DNA from: Geosiphon pyriformis | Lineage: Eukaryota; Glomeromycota; Glomeromycetes; Archaeosporales; Geosiphonaceae | Assembly (NCBI GenBank): GCA_016748015.1 | Contig: JAAOMT010000512.1 | Span: 1,099,757-1,163,756 of the forward strand | Direction of reading: 5' to 3' | Length of the DNA: 64,000 nt | In this document: positions 49,326 to 61,857 of the stretch, piece by piece | Numbering within the stretch: position 1 is the first letter of the stretch | Layout of the letters: each line of letters begins with the position of its first letter | Position numbers and translations under genes: made by a program | Notes under the pieces: generated by a model | The model's input: only the letters and a program-made list of their open reading frames with translations | The model's database searches: none | Told to the model about the DNA's origin: nothing

Positions 49326-51559
49326 TTAAAACTCAGGCCCATAATTAAAGGTTGCTGGTAAAACTTCATTATTCTCTTTGTTCCATGCGGTGGCTACAAT
49401 CTCCTCCTCGTTAAATGTAAGCCCAAATTCAACAGCTCTATTTATTCCCAAATAGACATTGGGTAATCTTTCGAATATTAAAAGGAATATAATTACTTTT
49501 AGCAAATGTGGTACAAAAACAAAATACATTATTTAAATACCTCATCGTCATGCTACCAACGGACTTCATACCAGCATCATCACAAAAACGACCGTTTTCT
49601 TTCGGGGTGTAATATACTTTGAACGTGATATATTGTTGATCAGCTCTTAATGGAGAATACATCCCAGAAAATTTTTTATCGGCCGGTGCTGTCATTCCAC
49701 GTGTGACTAAACGATCAAATTTCAAAATACGACCCTCCGGAGTTTTACGTTTATTTGGATCAATTCCTTTTTGCCAAACTCTTGAGATTTGAATTCCATA
49801 TGTATGTTTCAATATACGTGATTTCACCACTGCTTTATCAAGTCCCTAATGAATTTCATCGCAATTTATTAAAACAAGAAACGCCTCATATAATGAAATT
49901 AAGCTTTTGAAACTTACATAATGTACGGCACCATGTAAAATTGCAGTGATAGGGTTCAGTGGTACAGCTATTATTTTAACTTCCTGATTAAATATTTTTT
50001 TGATTCTTGCGATTAGATAGGGACTTTCGGCAAATCCTCCAACCATAAAAATTGCTGAGCATTTATTCTCTCTATTGGCGTTGATTTGATTCCGAATCAA
50101 TCTAATAATTTTATCTACAACTGGATCAAACATGGCCTTAATATCATCAAATTGAAGTTCAACTATCCATTCATCTTCCTCCATTTGTTCCTTAACGTTA
50201 GTGGTGATGTATTGTTTTAAGGCTGGACAAGAGCGTTCGATATCAAGTTCGATTGGTCGAAAGGAAGAAGAATCATCTTTAAACTCGTATTTCACACGTT
50301 GACAAAAAAATTTATGAATTAAATATTGATATTGGCCATAATGTCTTTCTTTAAAGACTTTCATTGCTTCGATGCCCAATCGTCGTCCAAGAAATAGAAT
50401 AAATTCTGTGTCAACATAGGTACTACCACAAAGATCGCCAGTGCGCTCGGTAATTTCACCCAGTTGGTTTTCTGCCAACAATTTTCTCGTGGTTAAGTCA
50501 ACTGTTCCTCCCCCACAGTCACAAACCATAAACGATGCTAATAATGATGCAAGAAAAATTGGCGTTTTAGCTAGCATACACTTCATTTTAATGTATTAAT
50601 GATTCAAAAAACCAACCTCCAACGTCTAACCGATGTTCTTTTAAAACTCGCAAGCAAAAAATAGCTGCTGCTTCGGCTGTTAACCAGGATAGCAAAATAG
50701 AAGTGTTTAGCTAAAAAAGAAAAATCAAAAATCACGTCTAATTAGAATAAGTCATTTTAAAAATTTACGTTCTGAAGTAAATTCGAGATTGGTTGCATGC
50801 TTTGTGGCCAAGAAACCAGCCTTGAAGACACAATCCCGAAGTATTCCTTTAGTTCCAGGTGCCTATGCAAAAAAATAGCAATAATTTTGTTTAAAGTAAA
50901 TTAGGCATATCTACAGAAATATAGAAACTAGTGGAAAGTTGTGATCTACCCATTCGGCTGGAACAGTAAAGACAAACCGGACTTGAGGGAAAGTTATGCC
51001 AGGCCATCGTTTTTCCAGAGTTTCTTTTATCAACTTTATTAAAGCAACTCGAATAAATGTTATATGATCTCATATAGTTATAAAATGATAGCAATTGTAA
51101 ACCTTTTGCATTTCAGATAGGAAATCAGTGATTGCAGTCCTAAAATTTAAACCGATCGGCATCTTTGGCTTTTTTTCCTCGCTCATGTCAGCCAAATGAA
51201 GTTTAAACAACTCAACGGGAGCAGGATCAATAGCGTTTCTATCTCTTCTGGATGGTTCTTTGGCTAGGGCCGCGAAGCCCCACGCATTCACTTTCCAATC
51301 GCTATCATATTGAAGAACCGTATTTGTTTTTGGAACGATTAGTCCCGGAAATGAATTGTGAACCATGACATCAGGATTAATTCTGTGGCTATAAGCAAAA
51401 CCTAAAAAAACCCAAGATATTTCTTTTAATGTTTATTCAGACACATAAAAAACTGTTGAAGACTTCCGAAAAGGCATTCCTACCACTGCAAGTCGTGCCA
51501 AAATCAATGGCTACAACAACTCGAAAATCTTCAGAACTTTCTCTTGTAGGTATTTCCAT
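49326..51559 (-). CDS. HSPA12-like Hsp70 family protein (copy 2)
   Basis: Eight exons on the minus strand: 51559-51484, 51401-51103, 51033-50929, 50862-50769, 50676-50617, 50537-49918, 49845-49541 and 49467-49326, giving 566 residues. Every exon has exactly the same length as in copy 1. The motifs are intact: AIDFGTTCSGFAYS, TVPAEW, VCDCGGGTVDL, RTGDLCGSTYVD and MVGGFAESPYL. Differences from copy 1 are scattered substitutions (for example RLPNVYLGINRAVEF for SLPNVHLGLKRAVEF in the last exon). This pattern, with no frame damage, points to a recent duplication or gene conversion and to continued selection on both copies. The gene is divergent from coiled-coil gene 2. Confidence 0.92.
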
Positions 51560-51957
51560 TGCAAACCTAAGCAATTGTATTCACTAAACTCAAAGCTCTT
51601 ATTTTTTCACAAAAAAGAATTTATGCAAAGTCCCAAGTAGAGAATGCCAAAGCTTTGGTCAAGAATGATCTTGGTCCAACCAATCTAGTTTGGTTTTTTG
51701 TACAAATATTACGTGTAGTTAAGAATTAATGAGCTAAGCTTAAAATGGCAATATTCGGTGTTGTTCTCACTGCCATCCTTATTTGTTCATCGGTTGCAAA
51801 AAACTTTCAAAACAAGTTTGATCCCAAAACTGAACAAAGAAAACGTTGCAGAATGACAATAGCAATCTTTTCGGCTTATTATTTTCCCAGTATTTAAAAT
51901 TGAAGGTCGATTGTAACTACTAGTCAAAGGCTTTTTTCTTTCTTCACTTTCTTAACC
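51560..51957. promoter_or_regulatory. Shared divergent promoter region of Hsp70 and coiled-coil genes (arm 2)
   Basis: This 398-bp stretch between divergent start codons is related to 28581-29075 but about 100 bp shorter. Conserved blocks between the two could mark control sites. Confidence 0.5.
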
Positions 51958-53868
51958 ATGCACCTTCCCCAAGGACAACAAAAAAAAGATATGCCAGCCT
52001 CTAAAGAGACTCCACAAAATGCTCCACCTCCCCAACAGCAATCAAATTCGCTGATATCTCAAGAACTTCAAAAAATAATCAATTGGCTTTTAGCGCATGA
52101 AAATTGGGAAACGGATGTTTTGAAGTTCCTCTTACTTTGCATTGCAGAGCCAAAAGATAGTTGTTATAGATTTTTAATTGAAAGTGAATGGGGGGACATA
52201 AAAAACGCCATCAACTATTTCTCTTCAATGGGAATAACGAATTTAGACGCCAAAAATACTTGCATTGAATATTTGGATAGGTATAGAGATTGGCATAAAA
52301 ATGAAACAAAAACTCCCATAAGTATACTTGTGGAAGATATTTGCGAATTTCTTCCTCTTGAGAAATCTGATGGAAAAACGCTCCTTAATTGCCTAGCTCG
52401 GGAGCGCCCTGAACCAAGATCAGCTCTTCGTTCAATTTTTTATCATAGGATCAAAGGAATGCACGATATTTTGGTCGGCCAAAACTCTGACCTTATCGAA
52501 CGAAACAAATCTAAAATGGAAATTAATTTTCTTCGAACAAATTACAAACTTCTTGATCAGGAGCTTCAAGGGTTAAAAAAACAGTTAGCATCTCACGATG
52601 AGGCAGAAAAGCTCAAAGAGCAAATAATAGCTGAACTGGAACAAAAGCTTTTATCACAAACGAAGCAGCATGAAGAGGAAGAGCAAAAGGAGCTAAGAAT
52701 AGCTGAACTGGAACAAAAGCTTTTATCACAAACGGAGCAACATGAAGAGGAATATCAATCAAATATGTCCAAGTTGAAGGAAGAATACGAAAATGGTAAA
52801 CAAAATATTAATCAAGAGACTTGTGCACAATGTCAAAATTACTTCCAGCAACTACAACGTTTACAAGAAGAAAGAGATATGTGGGAGATGAAGCATCAAA
52901 GTATGCAAAATGAAAGTACTTTCAAGGATAATCAAATCCAGAAACTTTCTAATCAGACCGAATTGGCAAAAAAAGAAGCTGCTGAATTACAAGCAGCACT
53001 TGGCAGTGTTAGAAATGTCCAATGGAATGATAATGACGAAAACAATGCCGTAAAACTAACTCAATTTATCGAAAGAATCCAACGCAGTCTAGAGGATGTC
53101 ACAAAAGTTAAAGGAAAGACAATTCAAATAAACGAAACCTCGGCTAAAAAGTTCCTGGACCAATATAAAAGTCAATCACAGATATCAGAAAATAAAACGG
53201 CTTTAAGTTATGCTCTTCAGAAAATGATCGTTAAGAAAGTTTTCGTAACAATTGAGAATTTACCAAAGGGATGTAACGACAGGCGGCGGGAGGCTAACGC
53301 ATCCTTAGAGCCATGGATTATTTACGATACCGAGCGTTTGATTGGTTTACTTAAAAGATTTGCCGATAAATGTCAAGGTGGTGATGACCTCACTCGAATC
53401 CTTCCAACTAAAATACGACAACAAATTTTTGCTTCTTTAGGAACACTTAGTTATAAAGAACAGAATGCAACAATCACATGGCTAACTAATAGCATTATTA
53501 AGGAAATGGATCAAATTCGAAAAATTTTATCCGAGGAGCGCAAGAAAAACTTGCATAGCGAAATTACTAATTTAATTATCGACCTCGCACATCTATTTTT
53601 TCGAATTCGAGCCCAAGAACCGATACCAGTTATTAAATGGATTGATAGTGGCGAAAGTATTCACACCAGCTTAATGACGGGTCCATTTGATATTGAGGAT
53701 AGTGAAAATTTAGAAGTGGATCTTTGCTATTTTCCAGCTATTGGTATTCATTTATATGATCAAAAAAACCGCAAAGTTTATTGTAAAGCACAGGTTTTAG
53801 CGAGAGCAAAAAGCAAAAAAGGGATGATAAGTACATTTCGCGACGCAGTACAAGGATTATGGCTTTAG
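51958..53868 (+). CDS. Coiled-coil orphan protein (copy 2)
   Basis: Single exon, 636 residues, collinear with the 671-residue copy at 26565-28580. It has the same Gln/Pro-rich start (NAPPPQQQSN), the same helical part (LQKIINWLLAHENWETDVLK), and a coiled coil with two instead of three 24-residue AELEQKLL units. The same C-terminal domain follows, including DICYFPAIG-like DLCYFPAIG. The last about 20 residues differ: copy 1 ends FFPSKEC, this one ends AVQGLWL after a shorter basic stretch. There is no break in frame. Function is unknown; its constant partner is the divergent Hsp70 gene. Confidence 0.85.
   Translation: MHLPQGQQKKDMPASKETPQNAPPPQQQSNSLISQELQKIINWLLAHENWETDVLKFLLLCIAEPKDSCYRFLIESEWGDIKNAINYFSSMGITNLDAKNTCIEYLDRYRDWHKNETKTPISILVEDICEFLPLEKSDGKTLLNCLARERPEPRSALRSIFYHRIKGMHDILVGQNSDLIERNKSKMEINFLRTNYKLLDQELQGLKKQLASHDEAEKLKEQIIAELEQKLLSQTKQHEEEEQKELRIAELEQKLLSQTEQHEEEYQSNMSKLKEEYENGKQNINQETCAQCQNYFQQLQRLQEERDMWEMKHQSMQNESTFKDNQIQKLSNQTELAKKEAAELQAALGSVRNVQWNDNDENNAVKLTQFIERIQRSLEDVTKVKGKTIQINETSAKKFLDQYKSQSQISENKTALSYALQKMIVKKVFVTIENLPKGCNDRRREANASLEPWIIYDTERLIGLLKRFADKCQGGDDLTRILPTKIRQQIFASLGTLSYKEQNATITWLTNSIIKEMDQIRKILSEERKKNLHSEITNLIIDLAHLFFRIRAQEPIPVIKWIDSGESIHTSLMTGPFDIEDSENLEVDLCYFPAIGIHLYDQKNRKVYCKAQVLARAKSKKGMISTFRDAVQGLWL
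52631..52774 (+). repeat. 72-bp in-frame tandem repeat (two units)
   Basis: GAACTGGAACAAAAGCTTTT recurs with a 72-bp step. It corresponds to the three-unit array in copy 1. Confidence 0.9.
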
Positions 53869-56800
53869 TGAATTTTAAATTATCTTCAAATTTATGTTCG
53901 TTTTCAGTTTTTCGAGTTTTTATCTTTTAAATAAATATCCATTTATAGTTGAAAAAGCAAATTAATTAATTCAGAGATTGAAATTTTGGGGGTGATTTAA
54001 AAACTAGTTCGTGCATTACTTTGAAATTAATTTTTTTACAGATTCTGATAGACTACTACAACTGCTAAGCTTTTCCCACCCAAAATTAACGGATGACATG
54101 AGTCGACATTAACAGCCATCGCTTAAATCATCATACGTCCAACTGGTGCCCCCTAAGGAGAGTTCCATCCAGCAAAACCCGGAAAACTCACAGGCACGTT
54201 ATTCATATGTACAATTTCCTGAAACACCATTGTTGTAAAGCTGGATCTTTATGATGCTCCTCAATCCTATCTCTCTTCGGCATTATTGTGGTAAAATCCA
54301 ATAAGATAATACAGAGGTTGTTGTTTCTTCTATGTATGTGTTGATTGTATGCTAGTTGATTCCATTGTACATACTAGTGTAGTTTCTACATTCTCTATGT
54401 AAATCCTGCTGATCAGGCAGATGTCGATATGTTGTTTTAAAATCTTTTTTCATCAGTGATTACTGCTTTTTTACTTGGAAAATATTCATTTATAACCTTA
54501 TGCTTCTTAGAAGTCCTCAAAACTGTTTAAGATACCCATTTGGTCATGATCTTACTTTGCCTTTTTTTTTGTAGTCCAAATTTAAACTGTTACCAAAAAC
54601 ATTTATTGTTTTCTAATATTTAATATTTAGAGTTTTAAATTTACTGAATATTGATATTGGTTTTAGGTTTTGGAATTATCAAAATTTGGAGTCCAATTGC
54701 AATTAAAAATTAAAGAATTACATTTTGAAAATGTTATGTAGAATTTTAAAAATAATTAATTAATTAGTTAGTTAGCTATTTTTTGAAATTATTGATTGAA
54801 TTATTAAATTTTTATAATAAATATTTGAACTTTGTGAATTTTGCAAATTTTTTAATAATTACAGAATTTAAAATATTGCATATAATTTAAATACAAAATT
54901 TATCACTTTTTGTAAATTAATATTAATTTTTTATTACAATTGGCTAATAGTAATAATTAATTTAAAAGTAAATATTTGAAATAAATTAATAATAAAAAGA
55001 TTTTTTGATACTAATTTTTTAAATTATTTATCAACTAATTGCACAAAATAATAATTTGTTTTTAATATAATTTGTTAATATTAACTAATTTATTGTATTT
55101 TTGCCTTAAATAATTTTTATTATTACAAATTAAAATAATGTATATTAATAGTAAAATAATCAAAGCAATATTAAATTAACTAAAAAAACATTAAATAAAA
55201 AAACAATTTAATTAATATAATTGATATTAAAAATCACAGTTTTTAATTATTTATTAATATAAATAATATAAAAATAAAATTACAACCTATTTTTACAGTT
55301 TTAATAATAATTGTTTATTAAAATTAGTTTTATATTATAATTATTATTATTATTATTATTATTATTATTTGTATATAATTAAATAAATTTATTTAATGTT
55401 TTATATTAAAATTATTTTTGAAAAATTATAACTAGTTAATAAAAAAAAATAATAATAATAATAATAATTAAAAATATTTTAAAATTAAGATATAAAATAA
55501 ATTAATTTATTTATTAAAATTAGTAAATAATTAATTATAAAATTATATGTTTATAAAAATATAAATATTATATAAAAATAATTAATAATTAAATTATATT
55601 TTAAGCATAATAAATATATATATATATAAACTTTAAATTTTAATTTATATTATAATTTATAATTATTGTAAAATATTTTTTAAAAACAAAAGATTTTTTA
55701 TATGTTTTAAATAATACTATTTTGAATTTTATTATTATATTTAGTAACTACAAATATTTTTAATGTTATATAATTTAAAATATTATATAATTAATTATTG
55801 TATTTGGTTATATATAAATTGAATTATCAATTAAATAATAATTAAATAATTAATAATAAGTATAATAATATTTAAAACAAAAAATAAAATAAAAACTATT
55901 AAATAATATTTTTTTGAAATATTTTATTTAAGTAATATAAAGATAAAGCGATTTTAACTAGTATTTTTGTCTTTAAATAAAAGTTCATTTAAAGTTTTTT
56001 TTAAGCAATTAACTAAAACTAATTTTAGTATTATTATAAAAAATCCAAAGATCTTTAATAACAAACCAATAGCAAAGTTACTTTTTTTTAATTTTTTTTA
56101 TATTTGTTTAAATAATCAAAAAAAAAATTTGGTTTTTATTTCTTTTATTACTATTATTATTAATTTTTTTAAACATTATTTTTACTTTAAAGTCTGTTTT
56201 TTTTTGTAAAAAAAAGATATTGGTTTTTTTATTTTATTAATATTTATAGTTTATTATAATTATATTAATTATAAACAATAATTTTTTATTATTTAAATAA
56301 TAATAGTAATAATATGTTAATTTAAAACTAGTTTTAATTAATATACAGTTATATTGTTTAATATATTAAATTTTAATTAATTTTAAAAACTAGACAAATT
56401 ATGTTTTTATATTTAATTTCAAATAATTAATTATTAAGTTATTTAATCTTAAGAATTAAATTAATTAAATTTTTTTTGTTTTTTAAAAATATTGTTTTTA
56501 ATAATATTTAAAAAATAATTATAAAAAATAATAAGAAGTTTTTTATATAAAATTTGTATTTTATGTTTTTTAAATACTATTATTCATATTTTACTTGTTG
56601 ATTTTTTTTTTTATTAATTTTGAAATTGTAAAATCTTTTATAATATTTGTTTCTGTTTTTATTTTTGCTGTTATAATTTTATGTAAAATTTTTTTGGATA
56701 TTTTTTTTAATAAGATGAAAAATGTTTAAAATGTTTTTGGTAAAATTATAAGTATTAAACTAAAGTTTGCTAATTTATAATAATATATTGTAATATATTT

Positions 56801-59534
56801 TAAGTTTTGTAAATCTGTTTTTATTTATTGATTAGTTCTAATTATACTTTAATCTAAATTAATTTATTTTTTTTGGCTATATAGCTTATAAAATTAATAA
56901 TTTGTTTTATTCTTAAATTTTTAATATTAATTGTTATTAATAATTTGCTATTATTATTTTTAAAAAAGCTTTTAATAAAACGTTTATTAAAATTAATACT
57001 TTATATAAAAATTGTATTTAATAAAAAACTCTTGAATATTAGTATTATTATAAATATTAAAGTTTAAATTATTTGGCTTTGTTTATAAAACTGTTTTTGT
57101 TGGTTTTTTAAGTAATTTATTAAGTTTTTTATTATATTTAAGATTTTTTTTGATTAATTTCTTAGATTTATATTTTATATTAAAGTAATTATCTTTTTAA
57201 ACTCCAGAATTTTATTTTTTTCTTTGGTTTTATTAATATTAATTATAATTTTAAAATTAATTTATTTAAATCTAACTATAAAATTTGTTTAAATTAATTA
57301 AGTTTATTGTTATTAAAATTAATTTTTTGGTAAATTTTATTGTTTTCTTGTTAATTTTGTTATAAATATTAAAGTTAAATTTATTTTATTGAATTTTTAG
57401 ATTAAAAATATTTATAAATTAAATTTTTGTTTATTTAAGAACTTTAATAAAAAAACTTATTTTAATAAATATAATTTTAAAAATCTGTTTATTATTATAT
57501 TAAGTTATAAGAAAATTTATAATTAAAAAAAAGATAATAGTTTATAAAAAGAAAATTAAAAAAAAACACAAATACATATTTATAATAAACAAGTATTTAT
57601 AAATTACTTTAATAGATTAAAAATATTAAATATATTTTATTTGAATATTTATTAAATTAAATCCAAGTAATTAATTATATATTATAAAAAACATTAATTA
57701 TTTCTATAATTGAACTTTTAAAAATAAAACCAATATAAGTTTTGGTAAAATTATATTTAGTTAAGTTATGTTTTATAATTTGGTGCTATTATTTTTAATA
57801 ATTTTTAATAAATTTTAAGATTTTTGGTTGAAATTATTTGTGTAAAATATAGAAATTTAAGTATTTAATAACTTTTAACATTAAAGATCTAATTTTTTTT
57901 GTGTTTTAATAAGTTTATTTTGATGTTTTTTACATTTTTAATAAGCTGTTTAACTTTTTATAAATTTAATTTTACATTTTTTTTGTTGTTTTTACCAAAA
58001 AATTTTTAATATTGTAATTTTAAAACTTTATTTTTTCTAATAAGTTAATATTATTATAACAAATAAAATAAACCAAACTATAAAAAAAATCAAAATAAAA
58101 TAAATATCTTATTAATAATCATAATTAAAAGCTATTAGTTTAAAGTAATAATATTTGTTTTATGCTTTAGTATTTGGTACAATTTTCAAATTATTTAATT
58201 ATTAATAATATAATTTGTAATCTATAAGTTTTTCTTTAATATTTAAATAAGAATTATATTTTTAATTAATTAATTTTAACATTTAAGATAAGAATAATAT
58301 TAATAAGTAAATTGCTTAATTATTATTATTTTCTAATTATTACTACTATTATATATAACTGATTTTAACAACATGAAATATTCTTTTAGATTATATATAT
58401 TAGCCGAAATATTATAAATTTTTTTGATTTTAAGCAATTTATAATTATTTATATTTATATTTAATTTATTATAAGAATTTTTAGTTTTTTATATGTTGTA
58501 ATACTTTTAGTATTAAAGCAAACAGATACAAAAAAATATTATTTTTTAAAATATTTATTTAAAATATTATATAAACTTATATATATAATTAATAAGTTAT
58601 TATTTTATAAAAAAAATTGTAATTATTGTTTGTTAAAAAGTAAAAATACATGATTAAAAAAAATTTGATTTTTAATCTTATGATTAATTTTTTTGTTTCT
58701 ATATATTACTTATTTTAATATTTATATATTAATCTTATTTGTTATCTAATATTTATTTTTTATTTTTTAATAAATACATGAGTAATGTTTTTTAAAATTA
58801 TAGAAAAATAATTTCAATTTAAAATTTCAATAAAAAACCATTTTTAACAAAAAATTATATTTGAAATAAATAAGTAATTAATTTTAAATAAAATATATAT
58901 AATTATAAATTGTGTTAATAAATACAATAATTACAAAAAAAAATTGCATTTTAAAAAATTTTAATTGTTCAATCTATATTTTTTGTTATTTATAGTTTTT
59001 TATTTTAACATGTCATTATAATCTTAATTTTAAAATTAAGATGTTAAAAATAATTTTAATAATAAAATTTTCTACATTTGTAATTATATAAATAATATAA
59101 TATTAAAATAACAGTTTTTTTTGTTAATAGTTTAATATTTCAGTTTTTAATAAAATAATTCTTTAGACATAATATTATCAATAACCAAAAATCATTATAT
59201 TTTTATAAAATTATATTATTATAACATATATTTAAATTTTAACAAATATTTATTAAATATAATTCATTCTTTTGTGGACAATTTTAAAATCTAGTTTAAT
59301 CATTTTAATTAAAATAACAGTGTTAAACTTACAATTCTGACTTAGAACTCACACGATCAGCAATAAATAAGGCTTGAAAGATTGAATTTTTAAATACCAC
59401 CTTTCTTTGAAATACATTTTCACTCTCCTTAGATACTTTCAAAGCCTTTTCACCTCATTTAATTCCCCCCTTATTTACTTCTATTGGTAGCCAAAGATTT
59501 TATATATCTATCTTATTTAGAGTTAAATCTCACC
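53869..59534. other. Long A+T-rich intergenic region
   Basis: To about 54105 this is the duplicated flank. From 54105 to 54450 the sequence is of mixed composition with no frame long enough to call. From 54500 to 59300 it is extremely A+T-rich low-complexity DNA with microsatellites. The 80-codon frame at 55967 is A+T-rich noise. Confidence 0.6.
55340..55370. repeat. (ATT)n microsatellite
   Basis: About ten ATT units. A shorter AAT run lies close by at 55449-55469. Confidence 0.9.
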
Positions 59535-60845
59535 ATGCTTGGCTATTTACTCTCCACTATAATTTGGTTAGAGCCTTACTTTTTCTAATTCAGTTTTCCA
59601 TTTTTCTTTATTAAACATTCCATTCATTTATATCGATAGGAATTTCGTTGGACTATTATATCCCGCTTATGCCTCCTATAAGGCAATAAAAACTAACAAC
59701 AGTGCGAAAATTATTCCATGGCTTATGTATTGGATTGTACTCACTTTTTTCATGATTGCTGAAGGAATCACTGACAGGCTCATATTTTGGTATATCTATT
59801 CATGCTATTTACTCTTTTCACAGCATGTTTCTGTTAGATTTCATAAGACCTGTTTCTTTTCATAGGTTACCATTTTACTACGAGCTTAAAATGATTTTTA
59901 TAATTTGGTTGATTTTACCCAAGACGCAGGTACGTTGCTATAATAAATCCAGATTTTAATTGGAAAACCCCACTAAATTTAAACCATTAATATCCAGGGA
60001 GCCATCATTCTTTATTATTCAGTCGTTGGTCCCACATTTTTAGATCATGAAGAAGAAATTGATTCGGCTTTGTGGATTGCACAAGAGAGAGCCACAGCAA
60101 TTAGTTTGGAATGGGGTAAAAAAGGATTGTTGGCAATTCAAGGAACTTCAATTCATAATTTGCTAAAGGTAATTAGGCAGTGATATTTGGTTGTATCCTT
60201 ACTAATTGAAATTGAAATTTTCTTATTATTTCACAGGGACAAAATGCTCAGAATGAACCGGTTGGAACTCAAATTGACTCGACTGGGCAATCTGGTCCTC
60301 CATCGAGCTATATTGACACTAATACGACGACGGAAACCAGTCGGTATTTGGAGCAAGGCAGAATTATCTCTTCATCAACACAAAAATCAGCAGTAGAAGA
60401 TAATGAACCATCTTTATCTCCTATATACTTGGCTCATCCTGTCGGATCTGGTCTACCAGATGATATTTTCGATGCACCGATCAGTGAGCAACAAGCTTAT
60501 CTTCAAGAAAAGAAGAGAGAATTAAAATTGATGATGAATAACCTTGAGCAATTGCAACAAAAAATTCAAGAGAGAAATACGTGGAATCATGAAACTTCTC
60601 CATCGACACTACCTTCAACCCCTGAACGATTATCATCATCAGATTCCAACGTCCAAAGTGCTCAAAAGAGCTCAAAGAAAACTAATAGTAATCGTAGGAG
60701 TCCTGTGCGTTATGAGATTGAAAAAGATGAGCATGATTTTGAAAGGGTGGAAAGAGAAGCTGCTGAAGATGTATTAAGCAATGAAACTCAAGCAGTTGGT
60801 CTCACCAGTTATTTCACCGGATATTTCTCAAGAGCGTCTAACTGA
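59535..60845 (+). CDS. REEP/TB2-DP1-HVA22 family ER-membrane protein
   Basis: Five exons: 59535-59566, 59640-59789, 59866-59929, 59998-60168 and 60237-60845, giving 341 residues. The TB2/DP1/HVA22 domain fills the first half: LLYPAYASYKAIKT, WLMYWIVLTFFMIAEGITD, LPFYYELKMIFIIWLILP and GPTFLDHEEEID. These are hydrophobic hairpins that curve ER tubules. The long C-terminal part is hydrophilic, with a Gln/Lys-rich coiled coil (ELKLMMNNLEQLQQKIQER) and Ser/Thr-rich, probably phosphorylated, stretches. This makes it more like REEP1-4 or plant HVA22 forms with tails than the short yeast Yop1. The first exon is only ten codons but its phase fits. It probably shapes ER membranes or links them to other structures. 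Confidence 0.9.
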
Positions 60846-61857
60846 AATCATATTGGATGCTTGATCATCGGAAAGCCCAGCTTGAAGATTTTTCAATCTA
60901 TTCTTAACTTTTATAATTTTTTTTTGTAGGCAAACCAATCTTTATGTCCATAACAGTTTTTGTATATTATTTGTTACGTATATTTCTTTTTTTATCATCT
61001 TCAGCCAATAAGAAAACGGAAACATGATTTCAACCAGAATGTTTTGAACATTACAATAAGTGACCAGAGCATTTATTTTTCTTATTCGAAGAATTTTCAA
61101 ACAGTTTTGACTAAGACAAGAAATCTTGGTGTTTTAAACTAAAAAAGGAGAAATGATTCCACGTGATGAGTATATATTAGACTGACTCGAAGAAAATTTA
61201 AGGCAGATTGATTTTAAAGAAATTTCGTAAGGCAAAATAAAAAGATATTGGAAAGTTTAATCTGGTTTTTTAATAAAATGCTTAATATTTATTGAATAAT
61301 AATAAAATATTTAAATTTATAATTCAAGATTTTTAAATTATTGATGTTATGAATTTTAGATACAAATTTTAAATATTTAAGATCCAAAATGAATATTATA
61401 ATTTTGTCAAAATTAATTTTTAATTATTTAATAGTAATTACACTATATTTTCTAAATCTTGAATAAATAGAAATCAAAATGTAATAAGAAACAGAAATAC
61501 CTCTCCATTAAGAAAAAACAAACCCTTTTTTTTACAATGTCTATATTTAAGAATAAAATTTGCATTCATCTAAAAAAAAAAAATATATATTGAGATTTTA
61601 ATATCTCCAAACTGTGACTTGTTCCAAGTAATATATTTTTCAATATTCTAGAAATTGTTTATTTTAATAAATAAATAAATAATAATAAAAAATTGTTGTG
61701 TTGATGTATATTATGCTCAAAAAAAATATAATGTAAAAGTTCAAATTACAATTAAATTTGCTGAAATTTAAAAACAGCAAAACATGTATTAAATTATAAT
61801 TTATTAGAACCATCTATAAAATAGGAATTTTTCCGAAAATTTGAAGCTCAAATTGCT
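60846..61857. other. Intergenic region between converging genes
   Basis: A+T-rich; no gene recognised. The 60-codon frame at 60960 lies in the 3' flank and has no supporting feature. Confidence 0.6.

Larger units (their letters stand above)
48530..54105 (-). repeat. Segmental duplication, arm 2 (inverted Hsp70/coiled-coil block)
   Basis: This is the inverted counterpart of 26345-32300, with the same order in reverse: broken pseudokinase fragment, Hsp70 gene, shared promoter, coiled-coil gene and 3' flank. Similarity extends through introns and flanks. The single-copy DNA between the arms (about 16 kb) holds pseudokinase gene B and WDR6. Confidence 0.85.

Noticed and set aside
60348-60845. 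A separate gene in the second half of the REEP gene
   Set aside because: Its frame is the last exon of the REEP-type gene, joined in phase to the TB2/DP1/HVA22 domain.
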